Origin: Cryptomeria japonica
Lineage: Eukaryota; Streptophyta; Pinopsida; Cupressales; Cupressaceae
NCBI RefSeq assembly: GCF_030272615.1
Contig: NC_081407.1
Location: 145,210,897 to 145,270,896 of the forward strand
Direction: 5' to 3'
Length of the DNA: 60,000 nucleotides
Of the stretch, positions 44,563-56,850 are shown piece by piece. A program made the translations under genes and the position numbers. The notes under the pieces were generated by a model, which saw only the letters and a program-made list of their open reading frames with translations, searched no databases and had not been told where the DNA came from. Each line of letters begins with the position of its first letter. Position 1 is the stretch's first letter.

Positions 44563-47500
44563 CCTAACTTACTTCTGAGATACTCAAAAGTGTCCCTTGG
44601 CAGTGGCTTGGTGAAAATATCTGCTATTTGTTTCTTTGAACTAACATACTCCAACACCACTTTCTTCTCTTGAGCTTCTTCTCTAAGATAATGATATTTG
44701 ATAGAGATGTGCTTTGTCTTAGAGTGTATAACAGGATTCTTTGAAATGTTAATGGCACTAGTATTATCACAGAATATAGTTACTGGCTCGATAACTTTCT
44801 CATTTATGCCTTCCAAAAGTTGTTTGATCAATCCTATATTGGTACAATTTAATGCTACAACAACATATTCAGCTTCTGCTATAGACTATGAAATACATCC
44901 TTGTTTCTTGCTAAGCCAACTCACTAGTCTTTCTCCTAAAAAGAAAGCTCCACCACTTGTACTTTTCCTGTCATCTATGTTGCCTGCCCAATCAGCATTA
45001 GTATAAACTTTTAAATCAAAGTTATTTCCTTTCTGATATACTAAGCCATAATCCTCAGTACCTTTCAAGTATCGAAAAATTCTCTTGATTGTTGTCATGT
45101 GTGTTTCCTTGGGATCTGTAGAAAATCTTGCAACTATACCTACTGCATGTGCTATGTCTGGCCTGTTGTGAATAACATATTGCAACTTTCCAATCATAGA
45201 TCGGTAAAGTGTCTCATCAACAGATGTAGATTCATCATTCTTTGATAGTTTACAGTTGGTAGTCATAGGAGTACTTACTGGTTTTGAATCCTCCATTCCA
45301 AATTTCTTCAAGATTTCCTTTATGTACTTGGATTGAGTAATGAAAATCCCATCTTTCATTTGCAATATCTGTAGACCTATAAAATACTTTATCTCACCGA
45401 TTAATGACATCTCAAATTCTTTGCTCATTTCATTTCCAAAGTTCTTGCATAAAGAGTCATTTCCACAAAAGATAATATCATCAACAAATATGGCTGAGAT
45501 CAGTATTTCATTTTCATCATTCTTCATGTACATATTGTTCTTTTCACTTGTCCTTATAAAACCAATCTTAGTTAAATAAGAGTGCAATCTTTCATACCAT
45601 GCTCTAGGTGCTTATTTCAGACCATATAAATCTTTGTTCAATTTACATACCTGATCTTTATTCTCTTCTTCAACAAATCCTTCAGGTTGTTCAATAAAAA
45701 CTTCTTCTTCTAATATACCATTCAGAAATACAGATTTGACATCCATTTGATATACTTTGAAATTATTGTAAGCAGCTTATGCCAACAATGTTCTTACTCC
45801 TTCAAGTCTTGCCATAGGTGCAAAAGTCTCACCATAATCAATTCCCTCTTCTTGAGCATAACCTTTGCAAACTAGTCTTGCTTTATTTCGAATGACCTCA
45901 CCTTTTTCATTTAGCTTGTTTATGAAAATCCACTTTGTACCAATTACATTTTTGTCCTTCGGTCTTGGGACCAGTGTCCATGTGTCATTCTTCTTGATTT
46001 GATCAATCTCTTCTGTCATTACATTTATCCAATCTTCACTGTTAAATGCCTCTTTCACTATCCTCAATTCAAATTCAGATATAAGGCATGTGTTCTATCT
46101 CAGTTTATTCCTTGTCATCATTGGATCATTATTATCTCCTATAATTTGACTTGATGCATGATTCCTTCTGGCATACTTGGCTAATACAAGCTCAGTAGGC
46201 TCTGTGTGATCTTCTTCATCACTCGGTAATTGGATATTCTCTTCATTTCTTTCAGCAGTTTTCTTGGTAGGACTTATTGGTTAAACATTTACAAATCCTT
46301 CATAATCTTCTGGTTCTTTGGAGTTTCCTTCATCATTTCTTTCTGCAAATTCATCAACTTTCACATTTGCACTTTCTACTATTTTGTTAGAGGATTTGAT
46401 CAGACATTTAAATGCTTTGCTTCTAGAAGAATAACCAAGAAATGTTCCTTCTTCACTTTTCTGATCAAACTTACCATTTTTGTCATCTTTGTGAACATAG
46501 CATCTACTTCCAAAGATTTTAAAATAACTTACATTAGGTTTCTTGTCATACCAGATTTCATATGGTGTCTTCAAGGTTCCTTTCTTCAGTTGTACTCGGT
46601 TCAGGGTGTAAACTGCAGTGCTTATTGCTTCTCTCCAAAATGTTTGTGGCACTTTCTTTTCAATCATCAGGGTTCTGGCACAGTCCACAATAGATCTGTT
46701 TCTTCTCTCAGCAATTCCATTTTGTTGTGGAGTTCTCAGTGCAGAGACTTGTCTTTTTATACCATGATCATTGCAGAATAAGTTGAACTCATCAGAGGTG
46801 AACTCTCCTCCTCTATCAGATCTAAGACATTTCAGTTGTCTTCCTGTTTCATTTTCAACTCTTGCCTTGTACCATTTAAACATTTGAAAAACTTCTGATT
46901 TTTCTTTTAAAAACATTACTGACATCATTCTTGAGTAATCATCCACAAATAATATGAAATACTTATCACCATAATAACTCTGAACTTTCATAGGACCACA
47001 AAGATCAGTGTGTACAAGATCTAAAATTCCCTTAGAAGTGTAGGACTTACTTGTAAAACTTTATCTTGTCATCTTGCCCATCTGGCATCCTCAGCATATA
47101 GCATTCTCAGGTTTCTCAAGACTCGGTAGACCTCTTACTTGGTGCTTCTTGCTTATTTTGATCAGATTATCAAAATTTACATGACAAAACCTTTTATGCC
47201 ATAACCAAGTATCATCTATCTTTGCATATAGACACTTATTCTGAGTTGAGTCAAGGTGAAATGTGTTACCTTTTGTTTGTGTCTCAGTAGCTGCTAACTT
47301 CCCATGCTTTTCATGAACTTTGGTAATTCCTTTCTGAAACTCTATTCGGTATCCTGTATTGTTTAGCTGTGCTACACTCAACAAATTGTATTTCAAACCT
47401 TCAACCCAATAAACATCATTACATTTAGCATTGTCAAGAAGTTTTATAGATCATTTACCTCTCACTGGACATGGTGCATCATTACCAAATCTTACATAAC

Positions 47501-48719
47501 CTCCATCATAATCTTCTAACATAACAAACTTGTGTTTATCACCTGTCATGTGATGTGAGCATCCACTATCTATGATCCAAGAATCATTAGTATTTATGTG
47601 AGATATTAAAACTTTTTCTTCGTACCTTTCTTCATCTGATCCATCTTTGATAGCCACATAAACAACTTCCTCTGTATCAGCTTCATTTGATTTATCATCA
47701 TTAGATTCCTCATCAGCTATTAGACCTGCCTTTTTATCTCTTCTTCTGAAGTCTCGGTGTCCTCTGTAATGATTATCTTTCTGTCTGTCATCTCGGTAAT
47801 CTCTCTTTTCACTGGATTCTTTGTTAGGACAATTAGAAGCCATATGTCCTATTCTATCACAGTTAAAACATTTCAAAGGCAACTTTCCTTTATACTTACC
47901 TTTTCCTCTCGGTAGCCTTCTGGCTAATAGTGCTTCAAATACTTCTTGCTTTCTATTTTCTTCATAAAGTTTGTGTACCTCCTCCATGTTTTTGCGAAAT
48001 CTTTCACTTGCTCCACTGTGATTCCCTTCATAGTACTTATACTTTCTATCATTGTAATCATCAGATTCATCAAGATGAAAAGAACTAAATGCAGACTCAA
48101 TTTTATTTACCGAAGACCCACTCTTATCAAAGTTACTTAACTCAAATGCATGTAGCTTACCAATAGTAGCATCCAAAAAAATTGGTATATTGGGTACAGA
48201 CCTCAATTCATTGATTGCAGAGACTTAGATTGCATAAGCAGGTAGAAGGGTTCTTAATAACTTACTTGTGACATCCTTCTCTTCAATGGTTCCTCCTGCT
48301 CCTTTGATTTGATTGACAATCTCCTTTAACCTTGTACTGTACTGGGTTATGTTCTCACCTTCATTCATTTTCATAGATTCAAGTTGTTCTCTTAGACTGT
48401 CCACTTTTGCTCTTTGAACATGTTCATCACCACCATACACAGATATGAGCTTGTCCCACATTGCCTTGGCATCATTGCAGCCTTCTAGATCATTAAACTC
48501 TAAGTCGGTCAATGCAGATGTTATTTCAATCATTGCTTGAATATGTTCTTTCTTTACCTTTATCTCTTCCATTGTCAATGGATAGGTGCTAGGTATAATG
48601 AAATCATTCTCCAGATAATATACAACATATTCTCCAATTCTTGATAGGTGTAGCTTCATCCTTTTCTGCCATGTAGAGAAACTTGACTTGTTCAGCTTCG
48701 GTGCATCTCTCTTATACAT
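44563..48719 (-). pseudogene. Copia gag-pol, - copy, nearly full length
   Basis: Reading leftwards on the reverse strand: gag 48719-48225 (MYKRDAPKLNKSSFSTWQKR); zinc knuckle CFNCDRIGHMASNC near 47850, intact; protease SWIIDSGCSHHMTGD near 47560; pre-integrase 47396-47091 (DTWLWHKRFCHVNFDNLIKI); integrase 46991-46281 (FILFVDDYSRMMSVMFLKEK, CLRSDRGGEFTSDEF, QQNGIAERRNRS); RT start 46067-45777 ([40 protein letters not shown]); RT palm 45587-44886 with AIFVDDIIFCG; RNase H 44990-44600 (YTNADWAGNIDDRKSTSGGA, FCDNTSAINISKNPV, KQIADIFTKPLPRDTFEYLR). A handful of stops and shifts break it, so it is younger or less decayed than the gypsy elements. It ends beyond LRSKLGV at the junction, without 3' LTR. 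Confidence 0.85.
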
Positions 48720-48769
48720 CTTTGGATCTTTTCCTCAAGTACCTTTAAACTTTTCTTCCAGAGTCCAAT

Positions 48770-48781
48770 GCTCTGATACCA
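48770..48781 (-). other. Primer binding site, tRNA-Met type
   Basis: The reverse strand reads TGGTATCAGAGC exactly, followed towards gag by ATTGGACTCTGG. Confidence 0.9.
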
Positions 48782-48788
48782 ATTGATA

Positions 48789-48800
48789 GTTCTGATACTA
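48789..48800 (-). other. Duplicated primer-site-like sequence
   Basis: The reverse strand reads TAGTATCAGAAC, two changes from the primer site, about 19 bases upstream of the real one and directly after the LTR end. The + copy has no such duplicate. Confidence 0.6.
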
Positions 48801-48802
48801 AT

Positions 48803-50277
48803 TGTTAAGTATAGATGCCAGGCTAACAAGATGAGAGGGGGGGGTGAATCATACAAACTTAAACTTCCATGAAATCAACAAATTCAACCTCGGTAGCTTT
48901 AACAGATATATGTAACCAAAACTATAAAACATGCAATCTCATAAACAGATAACATCACAACACATTCAACACTAGATTTAACGTGGAAACCCAAATAGGG
49001 AAAAACCACTGTGGGATTTCAGACCCACTAAGAAATATACTCTTCTAGAGTATGCTCGGTTAAAAGCAAATCCTGTTAAAGATTACAAACACATTGCTAG
49101 ATGTGACTTGGTTAAGGGATTTCCCTCAGATCTGTTAGGATCTTCACCTTGTTAGAGGTGACCTTGTTAAAGGGTTTCAAACACTCAATCAGAATGTCAC
49201 CTTGCTAGAGGATTTACAAATAAGACTATTAAGTCCACTCGGTTAAGAGATTTTCTGCCACTTACAAATAAACAACAGTAATGAGTATGTTTGCAACTTT
49301 GTATCTAAAATGCTAAAGAAGATTCTTATTTGCTCAATACAATCTACTGGGCTCCTTACTCTGTTATTCAAACAGGTCTTCAAGCTTCTATGCTCGATAA
49401 TCACTATGTAGCATTCATGTGCTTACACTTGCCCGCATACATTGTTTTTCAACAATTCCTTACTTATAAACAATTTGCTAACTGCTTAATCTCTTTGATC
49501 ACATTTCCCATGATCAATCATAGCCATCAGATCTTCAATCTTGACCAAGTTCAATGTATCCTTCAATCGGAAAATGTTTTAGCTCACCTTGGAACTTGCA
49601 TACATTTCTTGGAACTTGTGCTAGGGTATTGCGGTTTAATCTGAGTTGTAGATCTTCTTGTCAATCTTCCACTGCCATAGATCCTTAACAAACTTCATAC
49701 ACATTGTATCAATCATTTAATCATATCCAACTCATCAGCTTTCATCATTAAATAATGCATGTATACATCCAATGCATTCTGTTATTACTCGGTTGCAACT
49801 CGGTAAATACTAAACTTCACTCGGTAGACATTCTGCCTTCATTAACCGATAGCGATAACCTTAGGGTTTACTAACTAGGTTCCTTAGGGTTTACCGACTA
49901 GGTTCCTTGCTCGGTAACATAGTATAGTATTAACCTTACAAACAATAGCATATGTAGGATATCAAAACAATCTAAACAACATGATCTCATCAATGTCTAA
50001 CTCGGTAATAATTGCCCATTGAATAACTTATTCCTCCCCTTATTCATCACATTCTTTCTGTGTCTTTTACCGACATCTTAATTCTCTTCAAAACATACTT
50101 CTTAAGATATGGCAACATCCTACTAAATCAGAAAATCAATTTCTTGACATCAATGGCAAAATAATATTGTGAAGATAGTAAACATCCTTAATCGGTTATA
50201 TCCATAATTATCAGCAACCTTCTCAATATCCTAATTGAAATGCTAACAATCTCTTATTGTCTATTATAATGCCAACA
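48803..50277 (-). repeat. 5' LTR of the - copia copy (1475 bp)
   Basis: On the reverse strand it starts TGTTGGCATTATAATAG at 50277 and ends ATACTTAACA at 48803. It pairs with 40895-42367 along its length with indels. The outer edge interrupts LINE ORF2. Confidence 0.8.
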
Positions 50278-51594
50278 TACACATGTCTCTAGCAATCATG
50301 GATGAAGGAGAATCTTCTGAGGAGAAAAGCAGCTTGTAGAAGCTAAGGAATTTTACCATGATATCTTCTTCTTCAGAGACTTCATTATCGTCCACCCATA
50401 GCTTGTTTATCTTCTCCCTAATCTACTTCTGCTTCAGCAGGTTGAAGAACAACTTAGACCCTTTATCTCCTTGAGACAAGCACTGCATCCTATCCCTAGT
50501 CCTAGTTGCATTCTTCTAAGCTTATCTCTAGCCACCACCACCAAGTGAGTAAGATGTGAATTGTTGGGATCATTTTGAATGTCCTCCTCTGCCTTGTGCA
50601 GATTAGAAGAGAGGATAAGCTCTGCATGTCTAGCATCCTTGTCCTTCTTCTTGCCAATGGTACTAAGAACCTTCTGCCAACTAGACATTGAGGTGTTCCG
50701 CCTAGCAATATTAGAAATACCTTGAGAATTCCAGTTATTGAACAATCTCACAATATGGATAGAAGCCAAAACATCTTGATCTTGCTGTAATTTACTGTTA
50801 AGAATGAATTTGCCACCACCTTTTCTACCAACCTTGATAGAGCTCCCGAAGACAATATTGGAAAAAATGGGGTGGTGGTCAGATAGGGAAGATGGCCTCA
50901 CAACCACGGGCACCCTTGTTGATCCAAGAGAAAGGAAAAGGCATCCTTATTAGCGTAGAATCTGTCCAATCTAGAGAAAATCCTACTCCCACCTTTTTGG
51001 TAATTGCACCAGGTAAACCAGATTCCTTTGTAAGATTGTTTTAAGCCATCCAAGGGGTCAAAGAGTCTCTTGATACCTTTCAATCTTTCCCAATGTATCT
51101 TCTCTCCCCTTTTTCATTCAACTTTGGCTCCCCCTATCTTATCATCCTTGTGTTCAACCATGTTAAAATCTCCCCCCAAGATCCACGGGATATCTGGTAG
51201 GGATGTAATCCATTGCCAGAGATCGGATCTATCCCTATAATCATTGGGAGCATACACAGTGCAAAGCCGAAAGGTGGAATCACCATCCCTAAAGGTGACC
51301 CATACAACCTATTGCATGGGGAGATCCTTGAGCAAAGGATAGAAAATCTCCACTTGGGGTTGATAAGAATAGCAACCCCCCCCCCTTGCCTTTCTCATGC
51401 TTAGTGCAAAATCTGAGAGCATCTCTTCGCACAAAATTAAGATTGATCTCCAATGAGAAGCTAATGGCTTTAACTTCTTGCAACAAGGCAAATTCCAAAT
51501 CCTTGTGCTGGTTAAACATCCTTCTCGCCACATATTTCCTATCGAGGGACTCCAACCCCTGGATATTCCAAGATAAGCACTTCATGGTAACCAA
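50278..51594 (-). pseudogene. LINE ORF2, endonuclease domain, truncated before RT
   Basis: The reverse strand starts at MVTMKCLSWNIQGLESLDRK (51594), the N terminus of an APE-type LINE endonuclease. After frame changes it continues at 50898-51083 with FTWCNYQKGGSRIFSRLDRF and at 50850-50913 with SLSDHHPIFSNIV, the SDH catalytic end. A linker follows down to 50278 (KINKLWVDDNEVSEEE, FLSFYKLLFSSED), the usual lead into RT. It stops at the copia LTR, and the RT is not found elsewhere in the window. Endonuclease nicks the target DNA for target-primed reverse transcription. Confidence 0.8.
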
Positions 51595-51598
51595 TCAA

Positions 51599-53491
51599 TT
51601 AATTATCATTCTTGTCATCTTTAAAGTTGCTAAAACACTTGGGGAAGTTGGACTTCTGGTTGGAATTTTTATGCAGCGGAGAGTTCTTATTATTAGAGCC
51701 TAAAGGTCTAACTCTCTTCCTTCTAGTGACGGCTTCAACCTCAAAAATCTCCTCATCCAAATTACCTTTATCCCTAATCCCTTCGCCACTAGTGACCAAA
51801 ACTTTGGATCTCAACTCAACCTCAATCTCAGACTCATGAATGTCTACTGAGGAGGCTTCCTCAGGGGTATCATCCTCAAATAAATCTATCTCAGAAGGGA
51901 AATTAGGCTTGGTATTGTCAATCATTGGTTCAGTCGGGATAACCTCATAGAAGACATTGTCATCATCAATAAGGGAATTAGATTTCATATGGATAGAGCC
52001 GAAAGAGGCAATGGTTTGAGAGGGAGGGGGGAAATCTCCATCCCCTCGAGGATCCCCAAAACCAATCTGCACTATGGTTGAGTTGGTCAAATCAGACAAG
52101 ACCTGAAACTGATTAGAGTTAGGAGCAAAAAGAGGATCACTAGGGGAGAGGAGGTTACATCCCTCCTTCTAAAATCACAGTTTCCTCTACCAATCCCTTC
52201 AAAAGACTTAATAATAGACTTAACATGAGAATCCTTATCAGAATCATTCATTAATAAAATCTCAGGTGGGGGCCTACTAGCATCATCATCCATGGGGGCC
52301 TTGACAGAGCATGGCTTCTCCTACCCTCTAGCCCTAATTTTTCCAATGCCAATTGTTGTGCATTTTTCCTCTTAGACCTCTTATTCTTTCTAGAAACCAC
52401 CTGAAAGCCAGAGCCCTCAAATTCCTCCATTTGAGAGATGGCAATAGAAACAACCAAATGGAGGGGGGTTGGCATTAAAGGAGCCAAAGTCGGAGCCTTT
52501 TCAATAATAGGGGGGTTCACAGGTTGTTCTTTCGAAAAACTAGTCACAACAATATTAATGGCCTTTCTAAGAGAATCCAATTTATCCAAAATAGGAGGGG
52601 TTCCTTCAGGCTTAGCGGTCGAATTAGGGGGAGCAACATCACCCGACTTAGAAACGGTCTCAGAAGGGTTTATACCATTTCTTCTCTTGGCCGCAAGGAT
52701 AGGGCATAATCTTCTAATGTGGCCTTCACGTCTAAATAGAAAGCAAGAGTTCAAGCCTCCTATGGTTTTGATAACACATGTTAATGTGTCACCTTGGAGT
52801 TTAATCTCAATAAATATCAGAATATCAATGCTAGGGCTAAAGGAGACAGGGACTCTGGCATCCAAGTGGGGGACAAGATTCGATGAGTGATCAACCCTAA
52901 TCCGATAGAGTCTAGAATTTGTGGAATAAAATTCTAAAAGATGGGAGGCAAATTCTTAATCAGGAGCCAGCGAGGGCAAGAGAGAGCCAAAATCTCTTCA
53001 TTAATCACATCAAAAGACCATTTAAGGGCCCTGAAAGTGGTTTTACCAATGACCCAGAACTGTTTTTGGAGGACCTCCGCCTGTGACTTATTATCATTGA
53101 AAAAAATAATGAATAAGCCTTTATGAATTATTCTATAGAAAGAGAATTTAAATCCTAGTCTTTTGTTCCAAACATTTTTCATCCAATCATCTAAAAACTT
53201 TCTAGTCGGACATTTATCAATATCAATAGCGGCAAAGAAAATGGCAATATCTTGAAGCCTGAGATTTTCCAATTCAATAGCCTTGGTCATAGAGTCATTA
53301 AGAGATATAAAAAAGGTATAAAGAGGTGAGGAAGGCCCCTTACCTCGTCCTGCATCTCTGCCATCACACCCAGAGGAAGAAGCGCTTACCAGGTCGAATT
53401 TAGCCTCGAGGGGGACCTGCACAGAATTGCCAACAATGGCATCCCAAAAGGACTTGCCAATAAGACCTTCTTCCACCAAACTCGAGGACAT
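51599..53491 (-). pseudogene. LINE ORF1 with DUF4283-like domain
   Basis: The reverse strand begins MSSSLVEEGLIGKSFWDAIV at 53491. The part to 52934 contains LGFKFSFYRIIHKGLFIIFF, FWVIGKTTFRALKWSFDVIN and LALSCPRWLLIKNLPPIF, the DUF4283 domain of plant LINE ORF1. A shift near 52900 leads to a knuckle remnant, NSCFLFRREGHIRRLCPI (about 52730), where one Cys of CCHC is Phe. The rest is Pro/Ser-rich and then acidic (52099-51599) and ends at DDKNDN, five bases before ORF2. ORF1 proteins bind the element RNA. At least two frameshifts are present. Confidence 0.75.
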
Positions 53492-55385
53492 CGACTAGGA
53501 CGAATTAATGCCCACCCCACTTGAATCCTCACTCATCAGGAATTCAATACGAAGGTGATGCAGAGAGTCTTGGAGATTGATCCAATACACCTTCTTGAGT
53601 GACTTGTCCTACTCAACCCTTCAACTACTCAAGTCCATCCAATGTCACTTAGTAGGGGTTTATGCTCGTGATAAGGTTTGAACTTCTTTGTCTTTCCTCC
53701 TAGTTATAGCCAATGGTTTTGGACAATCAACTCCACCTCTTGAGGTTGCCACCTCAATCACACACACTCCACTCCAGGGCTTCAACCACTCCTGCAAGGA
53801 TCTCAACACACAACCACTTCCAATGGACTCACAATGCATCTATCATATGTCTTTGAAGTATTTTGAGGCTTTTAGGATCACCAAACCCATCGCTTTGGCT
53901 TTCTATCCTTTCTAGGTCTCAATTGGGCTCAAATAGGCCTAATTGAATTAGCCCTCCCTTGGTAGTTTTACGGACTTATTTTGCAAATTTTCCAAACAAG
54001 GCTAGAAATAAAAAAAATGGATTAGAGTACCCTTTTTGGAGTTACAGACAATACTGAAAATTGGCATCTGGGTTATCCGTACAAGTGGGGTTTCCAATGT
54101 TGCACTATTTTTGAGGGTTTAGGCCTCACCGGGTGACTAGGAAAGATGGGTCCAAAAATCTTCACCAATCAAAACTCCTGATCCAAAAAATGTATGATTC
54201 TTCAAGGTAATACTCAGGGATTTCCAGCCATATGACACTTTACCATGTTCCAATTCTCTATGTGCTCTTAAAACACACTTTTATGTTGTCCTAACTCACC
54301 TACTCCCAGTGCTGAGCCTAGGGCTTCATTGTATCTCCTCCTCAAGGATCTGCAAAACCACAAATCATATCCTAAACCTATATACAGACCCTATCCTAGA
54401 ATTCTTAATGATTTTGATAGGTGCCATCAAAGAATGCTTAGGTTAGAGCCATTTTCTTGCTCTTAAACCCTACTTGCAAGGGTTTTAAACCTTGTTGCCA
54501 AGAATGGAAGAAATCTCTGCAACCTAGGACAATCAAAACTTCAAATAAATATTTTGAAAATTAAATTCAATCAACACTCATTCCTTACAATTATTTTACA
54601 CAATCATGTTCGTACTGGACCATACCAAGCAATGAAAAACAAGTGAAAAGTTGTCAAAAACGGTGAAAACAAGATTGCTTCACAATCCAAAAACTTGCTC
54701 TTGCATTTCCAATCCTCCAAACTGTACAATGAAGTGAATTTTGGCTTTTATGGTATTGGTTCAGTTGGTTCAACCAACTTTTCAACGCCTTTAACCAAAA
54801 ATGCAACTTTTGCAAGAAATTACAAAATGTTGCTCAACAACTTTTTACATCTTTTGACTCCAAGATGCAACTTTGCATTCTAATGCATTTTAGGACTCCC
54901 GAAGGTCCTCAAACACCCTTGAAGAACTAACACAAAAAAATTGACCTCTATTACATGAATTCACTCATTTGGAGTACTTCTCCTGTGAACTACCTAAGCA
55001 TCTCACTTCTCAGGTTGATAACATCCTGAACACAAATGACTCAAACCAAAACTTGGACAACTCAACCATGGCTCTACTGAGTCCCAAATGGTTGGTCCAT
55101 TATTACATCACAAATATAACACACAAACTTGAAAGAAAACAAAAACTTTCATCTTGAATTGTTAGGTGCCTTGCACCATGAGGACTCTTCACACGCCTGC
55201 AATCAAGCCAAGTGGAGGAAAAAAGCTAGGCAAAATAAATGCGGAAAAGAAAGGGTTGCAACAATAAAAGATGAAGAGAGCCAAGAAGAGATACCACCAT
55301 GGAGGAGGCCTTACCACCTCCTCCACACATAGGGGGAAGACCCCAATGCCCAACGCAGTCGGACGATCCACATCAAACCATAGGT
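53492..55385. other. Unassigned stretch, LTR-like composition
   Basis: No protein similarity is visible. Pieces such as CCGTACAAGTGGGG near 54090 and pyrimidine-rich text look like retroelement LTR or leader sequence. There is no partner copy and no TG...CA pair I could fix. The left end contains the probable LINE 5' untranslated region (53492-53530). Confidence 0.3.
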
Positions 55386-56148
55386 TGCAGAGCCCGATCC
55401 CCTCTCAAAAAAAATAAAAAATGAATGAATTATTGAATATTTATAATTTTGACTATTATTTAATTAGTTCCATATTTATAATACACTAATAATATCCATA
55501 ATTTATATTTATAATTATATTAATATTAATATATATATTGTAACAATTTATTTGTGTATATAATAATAAATAAAAAATCATAGAATTTTAAAATCTAAAT
55601 AACTATATTTGACAAAATTTGATTTTTCAAAAATTATATTTTTAGTGAATTATTGAAAATGAAAAGTTGATAATAAGTGTATTTTGTAGTGTAGGTCTTT
55701 TATAACAAGAGTTGCAAAGCAACAAAATTCCTATCGAGGAGTGGCAGGATAGATGTGTTGTTGTTGACGGATTTAGAAGAAGTGGAGTAATAATACCAAA
55801 TAGTTTTTATTTTTATTTTGATTTAATCAAAATCATATTTCAAATAATTGTAAATGCAACAAACAACTTTAGACATTTCATAAAAATAGTTTAGATGTCA
55901 ATTTTGATCATTATCTTGCTTTGTTTTGAACTTCAAGTGACTCCTGGAAAGCAATTGAGCCTAATTTTGTCATAGTCAACAAAACATAACACAGAGTAGG
56001 CATCAAATCAATATGTTTTAATTTTGGTAGGCAACTATCCCAATCATCTACTTAACGGATTAGTTACAAAAGTAATATTATAAATATTTTGTGCCTATAA
56101 ATTCTTTTACTGAAACTACAAAATTGTTTAACCACAACCTCAAAAACC
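55386..56148. other. Very AT-rich stretch
   Basis: Long runs of A/T with ATATAT and TTAATA words dominate 55400-55700. No coding sequence or RNA gene is seen. Confidence 0.5.
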
Positions 56149-56272
56149 GAGTAGTCTTGGTTAGCTAGGCAAAAAATGTTGTCATTGGCATTGCCATACC
56201 AAATATAATCTGAATAGTCTTGGTTAACTAGCTAAAAAAATGCTTCCATTGGCACGTTGTACCAACTAGGTC
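56149..56272. repeat. Tandem duplication, period 63 bp
   Basis: GAGTAGTCTTGGTTAGCTAG at 56149 and GAATAGTCTTGGTTAACTAG at 56212 begin two similar units. Each ends in CATTGGCA followed by TACCAA-containing sequence. Confidence 0.75.
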
Positions 56273-56628
56273 AATGCTTCAATTAATGTATATTGTTATA
56301 GTGATACCTAAGTAAAGCAATCCATTTTGGTACTTTAGTAGGTTAGACTTAAGCTAATTTATACTGCTATAATGAGAAATTCAACACTTAAAAAGGCGGT
56401 ACTTTGGATGCTCTTGAAATTAAGTGCATTATAGAAAATGTTTATGTTGGAAATACAAATAAATTAATAATTATAAATACAAAACCACATAATTATACTT
56501 GTATGATCTAATGTCACAGATTGTTTTTCTTTTGACTTGAACTTCATGAGTTTTATTTTTTGTCCTAGAATTGGAAATTTAATTGAGTTACTTGACTTAT
56601 AGAAAAAATGAAATCTAGGAAATTCCTG

Positions 56629-56850
56629 ACAATAAATAATGAAAGCAAATCTCAGCTTTCCAAGAAATCACATAAAATTTCAAATCCTTGTAAAAAAAAC
56701 AACACAATAAATAATGAAAGTAATATCAGTTATCCAAGAAAGCACATAAACTCCAAATCATTCTAAACACAACACTATAAATAATGAAATGAGTGTCATT
56801 TTTAAGCTATAAAAAAAATCAAAGAAAATACAAATCATTCTAATAATAAT
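56629..56850. repeat. Three diverged tandem units, period 70-75 bp
   Basis: ATAAATAATGAAA recurs at 56632, 56707 and 56777. Each is followed by a TATC/CAG-type block, then AAGAAA.CACATAAA and CAAATC.TT sequence that becomes weaker in the third unit. Confidence 0.75.

Larger units (their letters stand above)
40895..50277. mobile_element. Fold-back pair of Ty1/copia copies of one family
   Basis: The left copy (+) has 5' LTR, primer site, gag, protease and half of integrase. The right copy (-) has 5' LTR, primer site, gag, protease, integrase, RT and RNase H. They meet near 44553 and neither has a 3' LTR. Both outer ends are U3 tips (TGTTGGC at 40895, GCCAACA ending at 50277). The left flank (CTTTA) sits in a gypsy ORF and the right flank (TACAC) in a LINE, so there is no common target duplication. 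Confidence 0.75.

Noticed and set aside
40890-50282. Target duplication around the fold-back copia pair
   Set aside because: The five bases on each side differ (CTTTA and TACAC) and the flanks belong to different elements.
55189-55371. Short open frames rich in Pro/Leu on both strands
   Set aside because: There is no domain, no start context and no conservation signal. They look like chance frames.
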